From the NCBI GenBank assembly GCA_011774835.1, contig JAACAK010000137.1, positions 1-61,646 of the forward strand: a stretch of DNA of 61,646 nt. The letters are read 5' to 3'. Shown piece by piece: positions 49,240 to 57,497 of this stretch. The DNA comes from Candidatus Kutchimonas denitrificans. GTDB lineage: Bacteria; Gemmatimonadota; Gemmatimonadetes; Palauibacterales; KS3-K002. How positions within the stretch are numbered: position 1 is the stretch's first letter; the number at the start of each line of letters is the position of its first letter. Both the position numbers and the translations under genes were made by a program. The notes under the pieces are model-generated. The model was not told where the DNA came from and ran no database searches. It worked only from the letters and a program-made list of their open reading frames with translations.

Positions 49240-51098
49240 GGGCGCGGCGACCAGCGCAGCTCGCCGGTCGGGTCCGCCACCCGCAGCAGGAACGCCCAAC
49301 CGCCGTCCAGGTCCGCCAGCTTGAGCAACACACGGTTCCAGCCGCGCTCCAGCTGCACCGGAACCGCGATCTCGTCAGCCACCGACACGTGGCGGCCCTG
49401 CCGTTCCGACACCCGCTCGCCGTTCAACCAGAGCACGTGCGCGTCGTCCGCTCCCAGCATCAGCGTGGCTTCGCGCGCGTCCGGCGCGAACAGGAACGCC
49501 TGGGCGTAGGCGACGACCCAATCATTCGGTTCGAAGTGGCTGTTGAGTCGCACCCGTCCGTCGTTGCCGGCCTCGGCCCGGCGCCAGCCAACCGTGTCGC
49601 CGTGCATGTCGAGGTAGGTCGCGTCCAGCGAGGGATCGCGTTCCGGCCCGTAGACGCTGTCGATGGCTGGGCTGTATTCGGTCCCCAGCCGCTGCGGATT
49701 CGCGAACGGTCCTACCACGTTCCAGACCTGACTCCAGCGCTGTACCGGTTTCATGTGCACCGCTGCGATCCGGACCTCACCGCCCGAGGCCCGGACCGTC
49801 ACGGTACCCGTGGCCGTTATCGTGTCGATCGTGCTCGCAGGGAGGGGAAGATCGGCATTCGCACTGTCCGCCTCCAGCGAAACGCGGCGCGGTGGACCGC
49901 CCTCGACTCGGAAGTCGGCGCTGCCGCGTGCCGGGGCGCCCACGGGATAGACCCGAACCGCGTAGAGGTCGGGTCGAGGGATCGGTACCCGCACCGTCAC
50001 GCCGTCGGCCTGGGGTTCGAACGCCAGCGACTCGGCAGGGATCGCGCCCGGCGCGATCTTCACGCTCAAAGCGCGGCGGTCGTCGGCAGGGGGCAGCGGC
50101 GGCAGCGGAGCGTGCGGCTCCGTCTGATACCAGTAGGCCACCGTGGCATAGTCCGCGACTTCCTCGTTCGCATGTCCATGCTCCAGCTCGATGCGGATCG
50201 AGTCGTCGAAGGCGATCGGGTCCGGCACGTGCCAGCGGTAGGCCGCGATCCGTGCCCGCTCATCGTCCTTGACCACGACACCGTGGTAGGGCGCCGCGAA
50301 CTCGCCCTGATCGAAGTACCAGCCGCCGTTGAAGTAATCTTCGGTTCCCGTGCCCATCCCTCGAAACTCCCCATCGACGTAGAATATCTCGTCCCCCTCC
50401 AGGAAACCCAGATCCCCCGCGTGCGACTCCGCGTTCATCGATAGCCCGACTACATGGCCCCGGCCCGCCGCCGCCAGAACGCGATGCGCCGTCTCGCTCG
50501 TGGTGCGCGAGTCCCGGTTCCACCAGGCGTGGAACCTCAGACCGTCACCCGGCGGGTCGTTCACCTCCACCATGTCTATGTTATAGTAGAACGCATCGAT
50601 CGTTCGGCCCGTCCCGTTCTCGACCACGATCCGCGCTCGCTCTCCGAACGGCATCGGCAGGTACGCGTAAAATCCACCGCTCGATACTCCCATCGGCAGC
50701 GCGGCGTAGTGCCGCTTGTCGAATCCGTTGCCGAAGAAATCGCCCAGCGGGACCTGCACAGACGGTTCCGACTCGCCGTCCCAATACATCTTGAGCGCGA
50801 TCCGTCTCAGGTAGTGGGCGTCCCGGCTGAAGACCGTGATCCAAATCCGCCGGATGATTCCGGGCCCCCGCCGGTCGAGCAGGACCGCGCTGTCGGCCGC
50901 CGCGATCTCCAGACGGTCGACGTTGCCTCCGGTCGTATCCCACGAGGAGAGGTGGACGTACCGCTCATCTCGCGGCGACAGGAGATGGTCGAACGGGCCG
51001 TCGGGCGTGTCCGAGCCGCCGCAGGCGGCGCAGGCAAGCGCCAGGACGGCGGCAAGGCGCTGAACGGCGCGCCGGGAACCGGCGCTAGTATGCGTCAT
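49236..51098 (-). CDS. DUF2961/GH172-family lipoprotein
   Basis: A 620-residue exported protein. A signal peptide ends LALACAACGGS, so it is probably a lipoprotein. GPGIIRRIWITVFSRD, FFGNGFDKRHYAALPMG, GFYAYLPMPF, and GMGTGTEDYFNGGWYFDQGEF are signatures of DUF2961, now glycoside hydrolase family 172, whose characterised members act on difructose anhydrides or arabinofuranans. A C-terminal jelly-roll-like region (about 490-620, ending in LMLGADDAHVLWLNGERV) may bind sugar. The ATG at 51098 follows CAGGAG. The preceding in-frame extension is rejected. Substrate unknown. Confidence 0.87.
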   Translation of the reverse strand: MTHTSAGSRRAVQRLAAVLALACAACGGSDTPDGPFDHLLSPRDERYVHLSSWDTTGGNVDRLEIAAADSAVLLDRRGPGIIRRIWITVFSRDAHYLRRIALKMYWDGESEPSVQVPLGDFFGNGFDKRHYAALPMGVSSGGFYAYLPMPFGERARIVVENGTGRTIDAFYYNIDMVEVNDPPGDGLRFHAWWNRDSRTTSETAHRVLAAAGRGHVVGLSMNAESHAGDLGFLEGDEIFYVDGEFRGMGTGTEDYFNGGWYFDQGEFAAPYHGVVVKDDERARIAAYRWHVPDPIAFDDSIRIELEHGHANEEVADYATVAYWYQTEPHAPLPPLPPADDRRALSVKIAPGAIPAESLAFEPQADGVTVRVPIPRPDLYAVRVYPVGAPARGSADFRVEGGPPRRVSLEADSANADLPLPASTIDTITATGTVTVRASGGEVRIAAVHMKPVQRWSQVWNVVGPFANPQRLGTEYSPAIDSVYGPERDPSLDATYLDMHGDTVGWRRAEAGNDGRVRLNSHFEPNDWVVAYAQAFLFAPDAREATLMLGADDAHVLWLNGERVSERQGRHVSVADEIAVPVQLERGWNRVLLKLADLDGGWAFLLRVADPTGELRWSPRP

Positions 51099-51429
51099 TG
51101 CGCACTCCTGGGAACGGGATGATGGGGCCGGTTGTTCGTGTCTCATCGAGTGCATTGGAATAGAGGGTCGCGCTCCCCCAGCGACAAGGCCGGGAGTGAC
51201 CCGGGAAGAGAGAAGGGAAGAAAGGGGATACGGTCCCAACCGTCGAGGCGGTGGATGCGTCTAATGGAATGGAAGGCGGGCGAGGAGGCCGCCTGTATTC
51301 GTTCGTATCGCGATACATCGATCTCCTATTGTACCTCTATGTCGATTAGCTCGCCTGGGCCTCTTCGGGGCGCGGACGCATAGCTTTACTCTGGACGCGT
51401 CTGCCACTCACAATTCACGAGACCACGCT
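51099..51429. other. Intergenic region, GH172 gene / amidohydrolase gene
   Basis: About 331 bp between divergent genes. The 51300-51400 part is more AT-rich than the rest and a reasonable site for the amidohydrolase promoter, but no clear consensus boxes could be assigned. No reading frame looks like a gene. Confidence 0.3.
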
Positions 51430-53271
51430 ATGAGAATATCTGGAATTCGGCATCTGCCGCTCGTTTCGACCCTCGCCGGCGCCGCGCTGATCGTCGCCGC
51501 CTTGACCGCCGCCCGGACGCACGGCGCCGGTCAGCCATCGGCAGCTCAGACCCGTACCGCACCGTTAGCCTTCACCGGCGTCAATGTGATCCCCATGGAC
51601 GGGAAGCGAGTCCTACGCGATCAAACCGTCGTCGTCGCCGATGGAGCCATCCAGGCCATCGGAGAAGGCTCGCGCATCTCCGTTCCCGATGAGGCGGTGC
51701 GGATCGACGCGGCCGGCAAATACCTGATTCCCGGCCTGTTCGACATGCACGTCCACCTGGGCCAGGACGACGCCGCGCAGCACCTGAAGCTCTACCTGGC
51801 CAACGGCGTCACCACGGTCCAGAGCATGCACGGCTCGCCGTGGCATCTGCAACTGCGCGAGGACGTCGCTTCCGGGTCGGTTCTCGGCCCCCGCATCTTC
51901 ACCACCGGACCGACCACGGCCCGGGTCGGCATGACCACGCCGAAGGAGGCGGAGGAGATCGTTCTCGAACAGAAGGCGGCGGGATACGATGCCATCAAAC
52001 AGTACGGCAGCGGTGCTGGACCGCTCGACCGGGAGACGTACGCCACGCTGATCGGGGTCGCCGAGAGCGAGGGGATGCGGGTCGTGGGGCACGCTCCCCG
52101 TAATTTGCCGTTCGGTGTGGTGCTTGAGGAAGGCCAGAAGTCCATCGACCACATGGAGGAGATCGTCTATACGTCCGAGGCCATCGGTCAGCTGTTCGAG
52201 CCCTATCTCGACGTTCAGTTCGGGCGCGCCACACCGGAGCAGCATCCCGAGGTCCTCGAAGGGCCGCCCGATCCCGCCGAGCTTGAGCCCGCGCTGGACG
52301 AACTGGCATCGCGCGTCAAAGCCGCCGGCCTCTTTGTCACGCCCACGCTGATCTCGTTCGGACGGATCCAGGCGGTCACCACCGACGAGATCCACAAGCT
52401 CCACCGGGCGCCGCAGATGGCCTACATCAGCCCGCTCACCCGGATCCAGTGGAGCCCGCAATTCAATCGATACCGGTCCGGAGGGTGGAGCGACAAGCTG
52501 GAGCTGATGAGTGAGATGCTCGCCGCCAGCCACCAACTGCAGATGCAACTCACCGACGCCTTCGCCGACGCGGGTGTGCCGATCATGGCTGGCACCGACG
52601 CCCCGCTCGTCTACGTCTTCCCTGGCTATTCGCTGCACCTGGAGCTCCAGCTGCTGGTCGAGTCCGGGCTGTCCCCCTACGAGGCGCTGGAGGCAGCCAC
52701 CGTAACGCCGGCTCGCTTCCTCGGGCTCGAAGATGAATCGGGGATGGTCGCCGCCGGCAAGCGGGCCGACCTCGTGCTGTTGGAGGCGAACCCGCTGGAG
52801 GATATCGGCGCGACCACGCGGATCGCCGGCGTCGTAGCCAACGGGAAGTGGCTGCCGCAGGTGCGGATCGATGCGATGCTCGACGAAATCGCGCAGGGCT
52901 ACCGGCCGCTGGAGAAAAAGATCGCGCCGATCGCCGCCGCGCTGCAGACCGGCGACGCCGAGACAGCGCTGCAGCTATACGCCGCTCTCGACACGAGCGA
53001 CGATGCCCTCGCGTCGTTCGTCGAGCGCTCGGTCAACTCGCTCGGCTATCGCCTGATGCGCAGCGACCAGCTCGACCGGGCCCTCGAGGTCTTCCGGTTG
53101 AACACCGAGTACTTCCCGCAGGCGTTCAACACGTGGGACAGCCTGGCCGAAGCCTACATGAACAAGGGCGAAGACGAGCTCGCCATCGAGTACTACGAAA
53201 AGTCGCTCGAGCTCAACCCGAGCAACGCGAACGCGAAACGGATGATCGAGCGGATTCGCTCGAAATCCTGA
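51430..53271 (+). CDS. Exported amidohydrolase with C-terminal TPR-like repeats
   Basis: A 613-residue protein. The N terminus is a signal or anchor (LVSTLAGAALIVAALTAA). The amidohydrolase barrel has the metal motif LFDMHVHLG, VVGHAPRN, SIDHMEEIV and GTDAPLVYVFPG, with the usual end GMVAAGKRADLVLLEANPLED. Past residue 500 a short tail has two TPR-like units (RALEVFRLNTEYFPQAFNTW and EAYMNKGEDELAIEYYEKSL). The imidazolonepropionase/prolidase-like group has varied substrates. A deletion-damaged relative is in the integron at 57498-58266. Confidence 0.88.
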   Translation: MRISGIRHLPLVSTLAGAALIVAALTAARTHGAGQPSAAQTRTAPLAFTGVNVIPMDGKRVLRDQTVVVADGAIQAIGEGSRISVPDEAVRIDAAGKYLIPGLFDMHVHLGQDDAAQHLKLYLANGVTTVQSMHGSPWHLQLREDVASGSVLGPRIFTTGPTTARVGMTTPKEAEEIVLEQKAAGYDAIKQYGSGAGPLDRETYATLIGVAESEGMRVVGHAPRNLPFGVVLEEGQKSIDHMEEIVYTSEAIGQLFEPYLDVQFGRATPEQHPEVLEGPPDPAELEPALDELASRVKAAGLFVTPTLISFGRIQAVTTDEIHKLHRAPQMAYISPLTRIQWSPQFNRYRSGGWSDKLELMSEMLAASHQLQMQLTDAFADAGVPIMAGTDAPLVYVFPGYSLHLELQLLVESGLSPYEALEAATVTPARFLGLEDESGMVAAGKRADLVLLEANPLEDIGATTRIAGVVANGKWLPQVRIDAMLDEIAQGYRPLEKKIAPIAAALQTGDAETALQLYAALDTSDDALASFVERSVNSLGYRLMRSDQLDRALEVFRLNTEYFPQAFNTWDSLAEAYMNKGEDELAIEYYEKSLELNPSNANAKRMIERIRSKS

Positions 53272-53501
53272 TCGACCCAGGGAACCAGGGGAGGGGTGGG
53301 CCTCCTCACCCTCACCCCTCACCCCTCGCCCGTCACACTCCCCACTCCCAACTCCGCACTCCCGACTACTCACCCCCACCGGAACCCTCCCCGCGTGCGG
53401 GGTATTAGGACATCCTCCCGCCGCCCCCGTCGACCGAATCCCGAAGCGACCGCCCGCTTCCGTCTGCGTAACGACTCCGAATTCCTGCACTTGGGGGATC
53501 G

Positions 53502-53687
53502 ATGGAGATCTGTGAACGGTGTGGCGCCGAGCTCAGCCCCCGCAGTCCGAGCCTCTGCGAGGACTGTGGCTGGGAGAACGAGATCTCCGGTTCCTGCCTC
53601 ATGTGCGGAAGCCATATCGACGCCGAGGACGAATGGTGGGAGGACGACCTCTGCGTCAGTTGCGCCGTTTTGATTGGCCGGCCGTAG
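53502..53687 (+). CDS. Small double zinc-ribbon protein
   Basis: A 61-residue protein with four CxxC pairs: CERC at 4-7, CEDC at 19-22, CLMC at 32-35 and CVSC at 51-54. That suggests two zinc sites, the first resembling a C4 zinc-ribbon. It is rich in acidic residues between the last pairs. The ATG follows GGGGGATCG. It begins a set of four short genes, all on the + strand, to 54845. Function unknown; it may be an adaptor or part of the same Cys-pair biology as the paralogs at 44-48 kb. Confidence 0.7.
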   Translation: MEICERCGAELSPRSPSLCEDCGWENEISGSCLMCGSHIDAEDEWWEDDLCVSCAVLIGRP

Positions 53688-53786
53688 CGGCACTACCGTC
53701 GCCACGGCCGTAGACGTCGACCGCGATCCCCCGCCGGTCTGACGATAGCCCTGTCCATCCACTCCCGAAAAGAGGGGGTGAGCAAC

Positions 53787-54059
53787 GTGGGCCGATATCC
53801 ACTGGTCTCCTACCTGTACTCGGTATTCCTGCCGACCGGCGTCATCGTGAATCGTATCGTCTGTCCGGAGTGCGGCGGTCTCCACTACGAGATCGAGCAA
53901 GGTGAGGAGTGCCGCTGTTACTGCTGCGGCATCTTCCTCAGCGTCGAGGGGCTGGAGCTCCTGCTCTCGGAAGTGCCGAACGGCTGGTCGGACGATATCG
54001 ATCGCTATTCCGGCGAAGACCCGGACCACCCTCGTTATTGGTACTACTCGGATAACTGA
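53787..54059 (+). CDS. Small Cys-rich protein
   Basis: A 90-residue protein with CPEC at 26-29 and C42-R-C44-Y-C46-C47, a possible zinc site of uneven spacing, then an acidic C-terminal half. The GTG at 53787 lies eight bases after GAGGGGG; a GTG at 53778, inside that ribosome site, would add three residues. No known family is recognised. It may act with the neighbouring small proteins. Confidence 0.6.
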   Translation: MGRYPLVSYLYSVFLPTGVIVNRIVCPECGGLHYEIEQGEECRCYCCGIFLSVEGLELLLSEVPNGWSDDIDRYSGEDPDHPRYWYYSDN

Positions 54060-54093
54060 CCTGGAACACGAACGGCCTGGAGCTAGCCCGCCC

Positions 54094-54636
54094 ATGACGG
54101 CTCAGATCCCGGATCGGTTACGCTTCGAGAGGAAACTGTTCGATCTCATCGGCATCGCCGGCGAGGGCCTGTTCGACCCCGGCGAGCACGGCATGAACCC
54201 GGTTCCGCCACATAGCGCCTGCTGTCGCGGGTTCGTCTGTACCTATACCGTCGTTTACGGCATGCTCCAGGTCGAGTACCTGGACATCAATCTGCGGGAG
54301 GGAATCGCCCGCGCGGCGGGCGGCGCGCAGGCGCCGCCCTTGAACCGTACGGAACCGACGTCGCGCAACGGCGACTGCGATTTCGATACCTCCTACGATC
54401 GGGTGCGCCTCGGCGTACCCTTCACCGGCAAGTTGCTCATCGCTCGCCAGTTCGCCGACGATCGCTATTTCGACTGGTGGTTCGATTCGCTGCTCCGCTA
54501 CCTCGAGGTCCACGAGCTGGAGTTCGAGGACGGGAAGCTGATTTCCGTGATCGACATTTCCGGCAAAGTGGCCCAGGATCGACAGAAAGCCCTGCGCGAG
54601 CTCGAGGCCCGTAACGGCCACAGCTTGCGTCGTTGA
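54094..54636 (+). CDS. Hypothetical protein, 180 residues
   Basis: A soluble protein with no signal or membrane segment. Notable features are FDLIGIAGEGLFDPGEHGMNP, PHSACCRGFVCTYTVVYGML and PFTGKLLIARQF, followed by VHELEFEDGKLISVIDIS. The arrangement looks like an all-beta-plus-helix protein seen often as a stand-alone hypothetical or immunity-like protein, but I cannot name the family. The ATG at 54094 lies past CTGGAG. The stop is 20 bases before the next gene. Confidence 0.65.
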   Translation: MTAQIPDRLRFERKLFDLIGIAGEGLFDPGEHGMNPVPPHSACCRGFVCTYTVVYGMLQVEYLDINLREGIARAAGGAQAPPLNRTEPTSRNGDCDFDTSYDRVRLGVPFTGKLLIARQFADDRYFDWWFDSLLRYLEVHELEFEDGKLISVIDISGKVAQDRQKALRELEARNGHSLRR

Positions 54637-54656
54637 GCGCGAACGGGGGACGTTTC

Positions 54657-54845
54657 ATGGACGTCTGTGCGCATTGCGAGAAAGACCTGTCGCCGGCCGA
54701 TGCCTTCTACCGCTGCCGGAACTGCGGCTGGATAAACGACGCCCGCAAGGCACAACTCGGCTGTGCCGAAGAGGCCGACCCCGATTGCCAATGGTGTGAG
54801 GAACATCTCTGCCGCCTGAGCGGTCACGGCGTCGAGACAGGGTGA
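54657..54845 (+). CDS. Small zinc-finger-like protein
   Basis: A 62-residue protein with CAHC at 4-7, CRNC at 20-23, and further cysteines at 35, 44, 47 and 51, similar in plan to the protein at 53502 (both carry a CGW motif after the second pair). The ATG is seven bases after GGGGGA; a TTG at 54633 that overlaps the previous stop is less likely. Likely two zinc sites. Function unknown. Confidence 0.65.
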   Translation: MDVCAHCEKDLSPADAFYRCRNCGWINDARKAQLGCAEEADPDCQWCEEHLCRLSGHGVETG

Positions 54846-55158
54846 AGACGCCGATTCCACAGCGCGAAGATTCGATCAGTTCCACTCCCCAAAAGCGGAT
54901 TCGGCTATTCCAGCACTCTCGGACCCTGGGCAGAGGCTCGGCGGGCAGCGGGCGCTAGACGTCAGATCCCGGCAACGCCACGCTCAGACCCATCTTGTAT
55001 TCCTATGATAGTGCCCGTATCGCGCTCGTTGCCCGGTGTGTAGCGAACGAGGGAATATTTGACGCTAGTGGCGGCCTCCGCGGCGAGAGACCGAGCCCCT
55101 CCATATTGGACCGCTGCTATACCACCGACGGTGTAACCCGTGGAGTCCAGGGAGGCCT
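54846..55158. other. Non-coding transition region
   Basis: Between the small Cys-protein group and the cassette array. Base composition becomes less GC-rich, and no convincing reading frame, repeat or attC-like core (GYCTAAC / GTTRRRC) is seen. It may be the degenerate distal end of the integron. Confidence 0.3.
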
Positions 55159-55473
55159 TTACCCATGGATCAAGCAACAAGCCAGCGGCTTCGGGCAGGG
55201 GGTTACTCTGAGAGTATCCGGGCCGCGCGTTTCAGTGCACAGTTCGTAATCGGGAATCGGTGCGCTGCTGCCCAAGAGCCTGTCAGGCCGTCGGCCTGGA
55301 CTGGATATGCCGATCAAGGAATTACGGCTCTCCACATTCTCACGGGCCCTGGCGGGAATCATGGGCGCAGTTGTCTTTGTCGGAAGAATGGAGTCTGCCT
55401 TCCTTCTTGCCAGGGACCGGACTACGGCAACGACCCACGCAATCAGCACCAAAATGCCCAACGGAATGATCAA
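55159..55473 (-). pseudogene. Hydrophobic reading frame, continuation past an in-frame stop
   Basis: A frame whose first part (IIPLGILVLIAWVVAVVRSLARRKADS) is a membrane helix followed by a basic stretch, then a sequence without obvious structure. It directly continues the frame of the small membrane gene at 55474-55620, separated only by a TAA codon. Either the stop is a mutation in one membrane protein, or this is a second, TTG-started gene. Coding status of its last two-thirds is doubtful. Confidence 0.35.
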
Positions 55474-55620
55474 TTATAAGAGACTGAAAAGCAGGCCTAG
55501 CCCATACTGCAATGGGAGCAGATACGCCACGACAAAGATCGCCAGACCAACGGACGCCCAGAGCAAGCTCAGGTAGGTGGATTTCTCTTCGGCTATGTCC
55601 GCAGAAGCTGGATACGCCAT
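55474..55620 (-). CDS. Small membrane protein, 48 residues (possible gene fragment)
   Basis: Starts at the ATG at 55618-55620 with MAYPASADIAEEKSTYLSLL and one to two membrane helices (LLWASVGLAIFVVAYLLPL). It lies just past attC-A in array order, as a cassette gene would, but no further attC follows it. GGGAGG lies about 14 bases upstream, a poor spacing. It is in frame with the hydrophobic stretch at 55159-55473. Confidence 0.4.
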   Translation of the reverse strand: MAYPASADIAEEKSTYLSLLWASVGLAIFVVAYLLPLQYGLGLLFSLL

Positions 55621-55716
55621 AGCGCTTCGCTCGCCTCCCTGTGCTTCGGCCTAGCAATCGGTGCGCTCCGCCGCGATCCAAACGAGAAGTTGAGAATGCA
55701 GTTCAAAAATTCCGCC

Positions 55717-55857
55717 GCCTAACGGACTAGCGTTTCACCTGCGCGGCTACGACCGCGCCCGATTGAGGAAGCGGCCGGACCGCGGAAAACGACTTAACGA
55801 CAATCTAAGGCCACCTCCCCGTACGGCGCCCGCGTCAGGTGCAAACGCTGGTTAGAC
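55717..55857 (-). other. attC site A (integron recombination site)
   Basis: Ends are GCCTAAC (55717-55723) and GTTAGAC (55851-55857), the R''/R' core type. Inner arms AGCGTTTCACCTG and CAGGTGCAAACGCT pair with one extra base on the high-coordinate side, which sets cassette orientation on the - strand. It is 141 bp, very similar to site C. The stop codon of the nuclease-like gene lies in its core. Confidence 0.85.
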
Positions 55858-56400
55858 CGCAGGACCGAGACGGACTCCGCGACCGCTTGCAACAACCAAG
55901 CGGATTCTCAAGCCATGACTCTTCTTGAGCAGCGAGAGGCTGTTTACAAGCTTCGGTTGTGGTTCACGATTGAGGGCGAGAAACAAATCGATCTCGCTCG
56001 GTTTTAGGGGACGTCCTTCTTGTAGCAGGCGCCAACCGGCCTCCTGTGAGGACGCTCCACCGGCGAGCCTGTTGATCGATGTATTCCCAGTGGAGCGCGC
56101 TTGCTTCTGATAGTCTCCAGCAAACTCCCGGATCTGCGCTACGCCTCTCAATCCAATCTGAAGCGATGCGGCATAATACATGATCAGCTGTCTGATCACC
56201 TTGGATGCCGCATCGGGCGATCGTGCCTGTTTAACCTCGACTAGCGCAAGTTTCTTTCGGCCACGCAACGGCAATATCATCAGATCAATGCGACCGGAGT
56301 CCGGGGAAATTCGCACGTTGCGAATCACTTGGGCGTCCGGGTAACCTAATGCACCCGTATCGCGCATAATGCGGTCTTCGATAACCTTCTCTGACATCAT
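55852..56400 (-). CDS. Cassette gene: PD-(D/E)XK-like nuclease domain protein
   Basis: A 182-residue protein, with no signal. RIDLMILPL followed by LALVEVKQARSPDAASKVIRQL is the D ... ExK core of the restriction-endonuclease-like fold, and RQLIMYYAASLQIG is the following helix. The N terminus EKVIEDRIMRDTGALGYPDA is also common in such proteins. Nuclease activity is an inference from this motif only; a related inactive role is possible. The stop TAA lies inside attC-A. Two adjacent ATGs occur at 56400 and 56397; CAGGG is just upstream. Confidence 0.7.
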   Translation of the reverse strand: MMSEKVIEDRIMRDTGALGYPDAQVIRNVRISPDSGRIDLMILPLRGRKKLALVEVKQARSPDAASKVIRQLIMYYAASLQIGLRGVAQIREFAGDYQKQARSTGNTSINRLAGGASSQEAGWRLLQEGRPLKPSEIDLFLALNREPQPKLVNSLSLLKKSHGLRIRLVVASGRGVRLGPAV

Positions 56401-56407
56401 CCCTGCG

Positions 56408-56539
56408 TTCTAACGTTTTGGCCATAAGTTGCGAGCGCCCTCTCGCCAGGCGAACGGAGAGCCGAGCGTGCTTGATCTTGCCACGCGGCCGATCATTCAG
56501 CCATCCGCCGCGCTCGTCAAATTCATGGCCGGGTTAGGC
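56408..56539 (-). other. attC site B
   Basis: Ends are TTCTAAC (56408-56414, first base atypical) and GTTAGGC (56533-56539), 132 bp. GGCCAT and ATGGCC arms, and GCGAGCG/CGCTCGT further in, can pair. The sequence differs from sites A and C in its middle. The reading frame of the methyltransferase cassette ends inside it. Confidence 0.7.
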
Positions 56540-57245
56540 GCCGGCCATCAATCGCGCTCCGATCATCCTTAGGCTTTCTTGGCCACAGCATGGGTGTGTT
56601 GGCCTTGTACTCCAGGTAGGATGCCCCAAACCGAACTTCCAGTTCCCGCTCCTCGTACACCTTCAGGAATACCAACATCGCTGGTGTGAATAGACCGACC
56701 ACCCACAAAACAAACAGCGTTGATTGCTGCCATAGCCCCAAACCTGTCAGAAACACAAGAGCACTCAGAGCCATCGGGTTGCGCGTCCACCCATACAGCG
56801 AACTGGTCGCCAGCCGCCGCGTCAACGCAATGGCAAACGGTGCCCCGAGACCCTGCAGTGCAAGATTCCCTACGGTCGACACTAACACCGGTGCCGCTAC
56901 CACCATCACCGCTACGCCTATTTCTCTTGGGAGTGGAATCGCCCACCCAGGATAAAGCTCGCCAATCCCGATCGCCTCGATGATCGCCGCGCCGAACAGG
57001 ATCATCAGGGCAAAGTGAACCACCGTTGTAACCCAGGCAGCGCGCTCGGGTGTTGGTTGCAGATCAAGTGCTCTTCGCCCAACCCAAACAACCGGAAACG
57101 CGGTGAGCGTACCACCGACTATGATGAGCGGTCTCAGGACCGGACCAAACTGTTGCTGGCTTACCCACCACCAGACGGCCAACGTGAGGGCAAAGCCGAC
57201 GGGTCCTACAAGCCTCGGGACTGGTGAACGACCACCTATGCGCAC
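56523..57245 (-). CDS. Cassette gene: ICMT-like membrane methyltransferase
   Basis: A 240-residue polytopic protein with six or so membrane helices. YGWTRNPMALSALVFL and VYEERELEVRFGASYLEYKANTP are the ICMT/PEMT-type cofactor and C-terminal motifs. It is like the chromosomal gene at 31057-31674 in class but not close in sequence. The GTG start has AGGAGG five bases upstream. The last seven residues are coded by the attC-B core before the TGA stop. Substrate unknown. Confidence 0.82.
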   Translation of the reverse strand: MRIGGRSPVPRLVGPVGFALTLAVWWWVSQQQFGPVLRPLIIVGGTLTAFPVVWVGRRALDLQPTPERAAWVTTVVHFALMILFGAAIIEAIGIGELYPGWAIPLPREIGVAVMVVAAPVLVSTVGNLALQGLGAPFAIALTRRLATSSLYGWTRNPMALSALVFLTGLGLWQQSTLFVLWVVGLFTPAMLVFLKVYEERELEVRFGASYLEYKANTPMLWPRKPKDDRSAIDGRRLTRP

Positions 57246-57292
57246 GTGGTCCTCCTCATGAGACCAGCCAGCCTATTCCACAGAGGGCGGGC

Positions 57293-57433
57293 GCCTAACG
57301 GTTATGCGTTTCACCTGCGCGGCTACGACCGCGCCCATCCACGGGCGCGGCCCGACTGCTGGACATTGCCTGAGGACAATCTAAAGCCGATACCTCGTCC
57401 CGCGCTCGCGTCAGGTCCAAATGCTGGTTAGGC
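57293..57433 (-). other. attC site C
   Basis: Ends are GCCTAAC (57293-57299) and GTTAGGC (57427-57433), 141 bp. Its left part (GCGTTTCACCTGCGCGGCTA) is shared with site A, so the two are close relatives. It lies past the damaged amidohydrolase cassette gene and before the ICMT-like cassette in transcription order. Confidence 0.85.
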
Positions 57434-57497
57434 GGCAAGCGGCCCTGTCCATCTCTTCACGATCTCCGACTGAGCCCCCCTCCCGCGCGTTGGATGC

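Noticed and set aside
53285..53400. C-rich spacer with CTCACCCCTC repeats
   Set aside because: A short low-complexity stretch between genes; no unit long enough or conserved enough to name.
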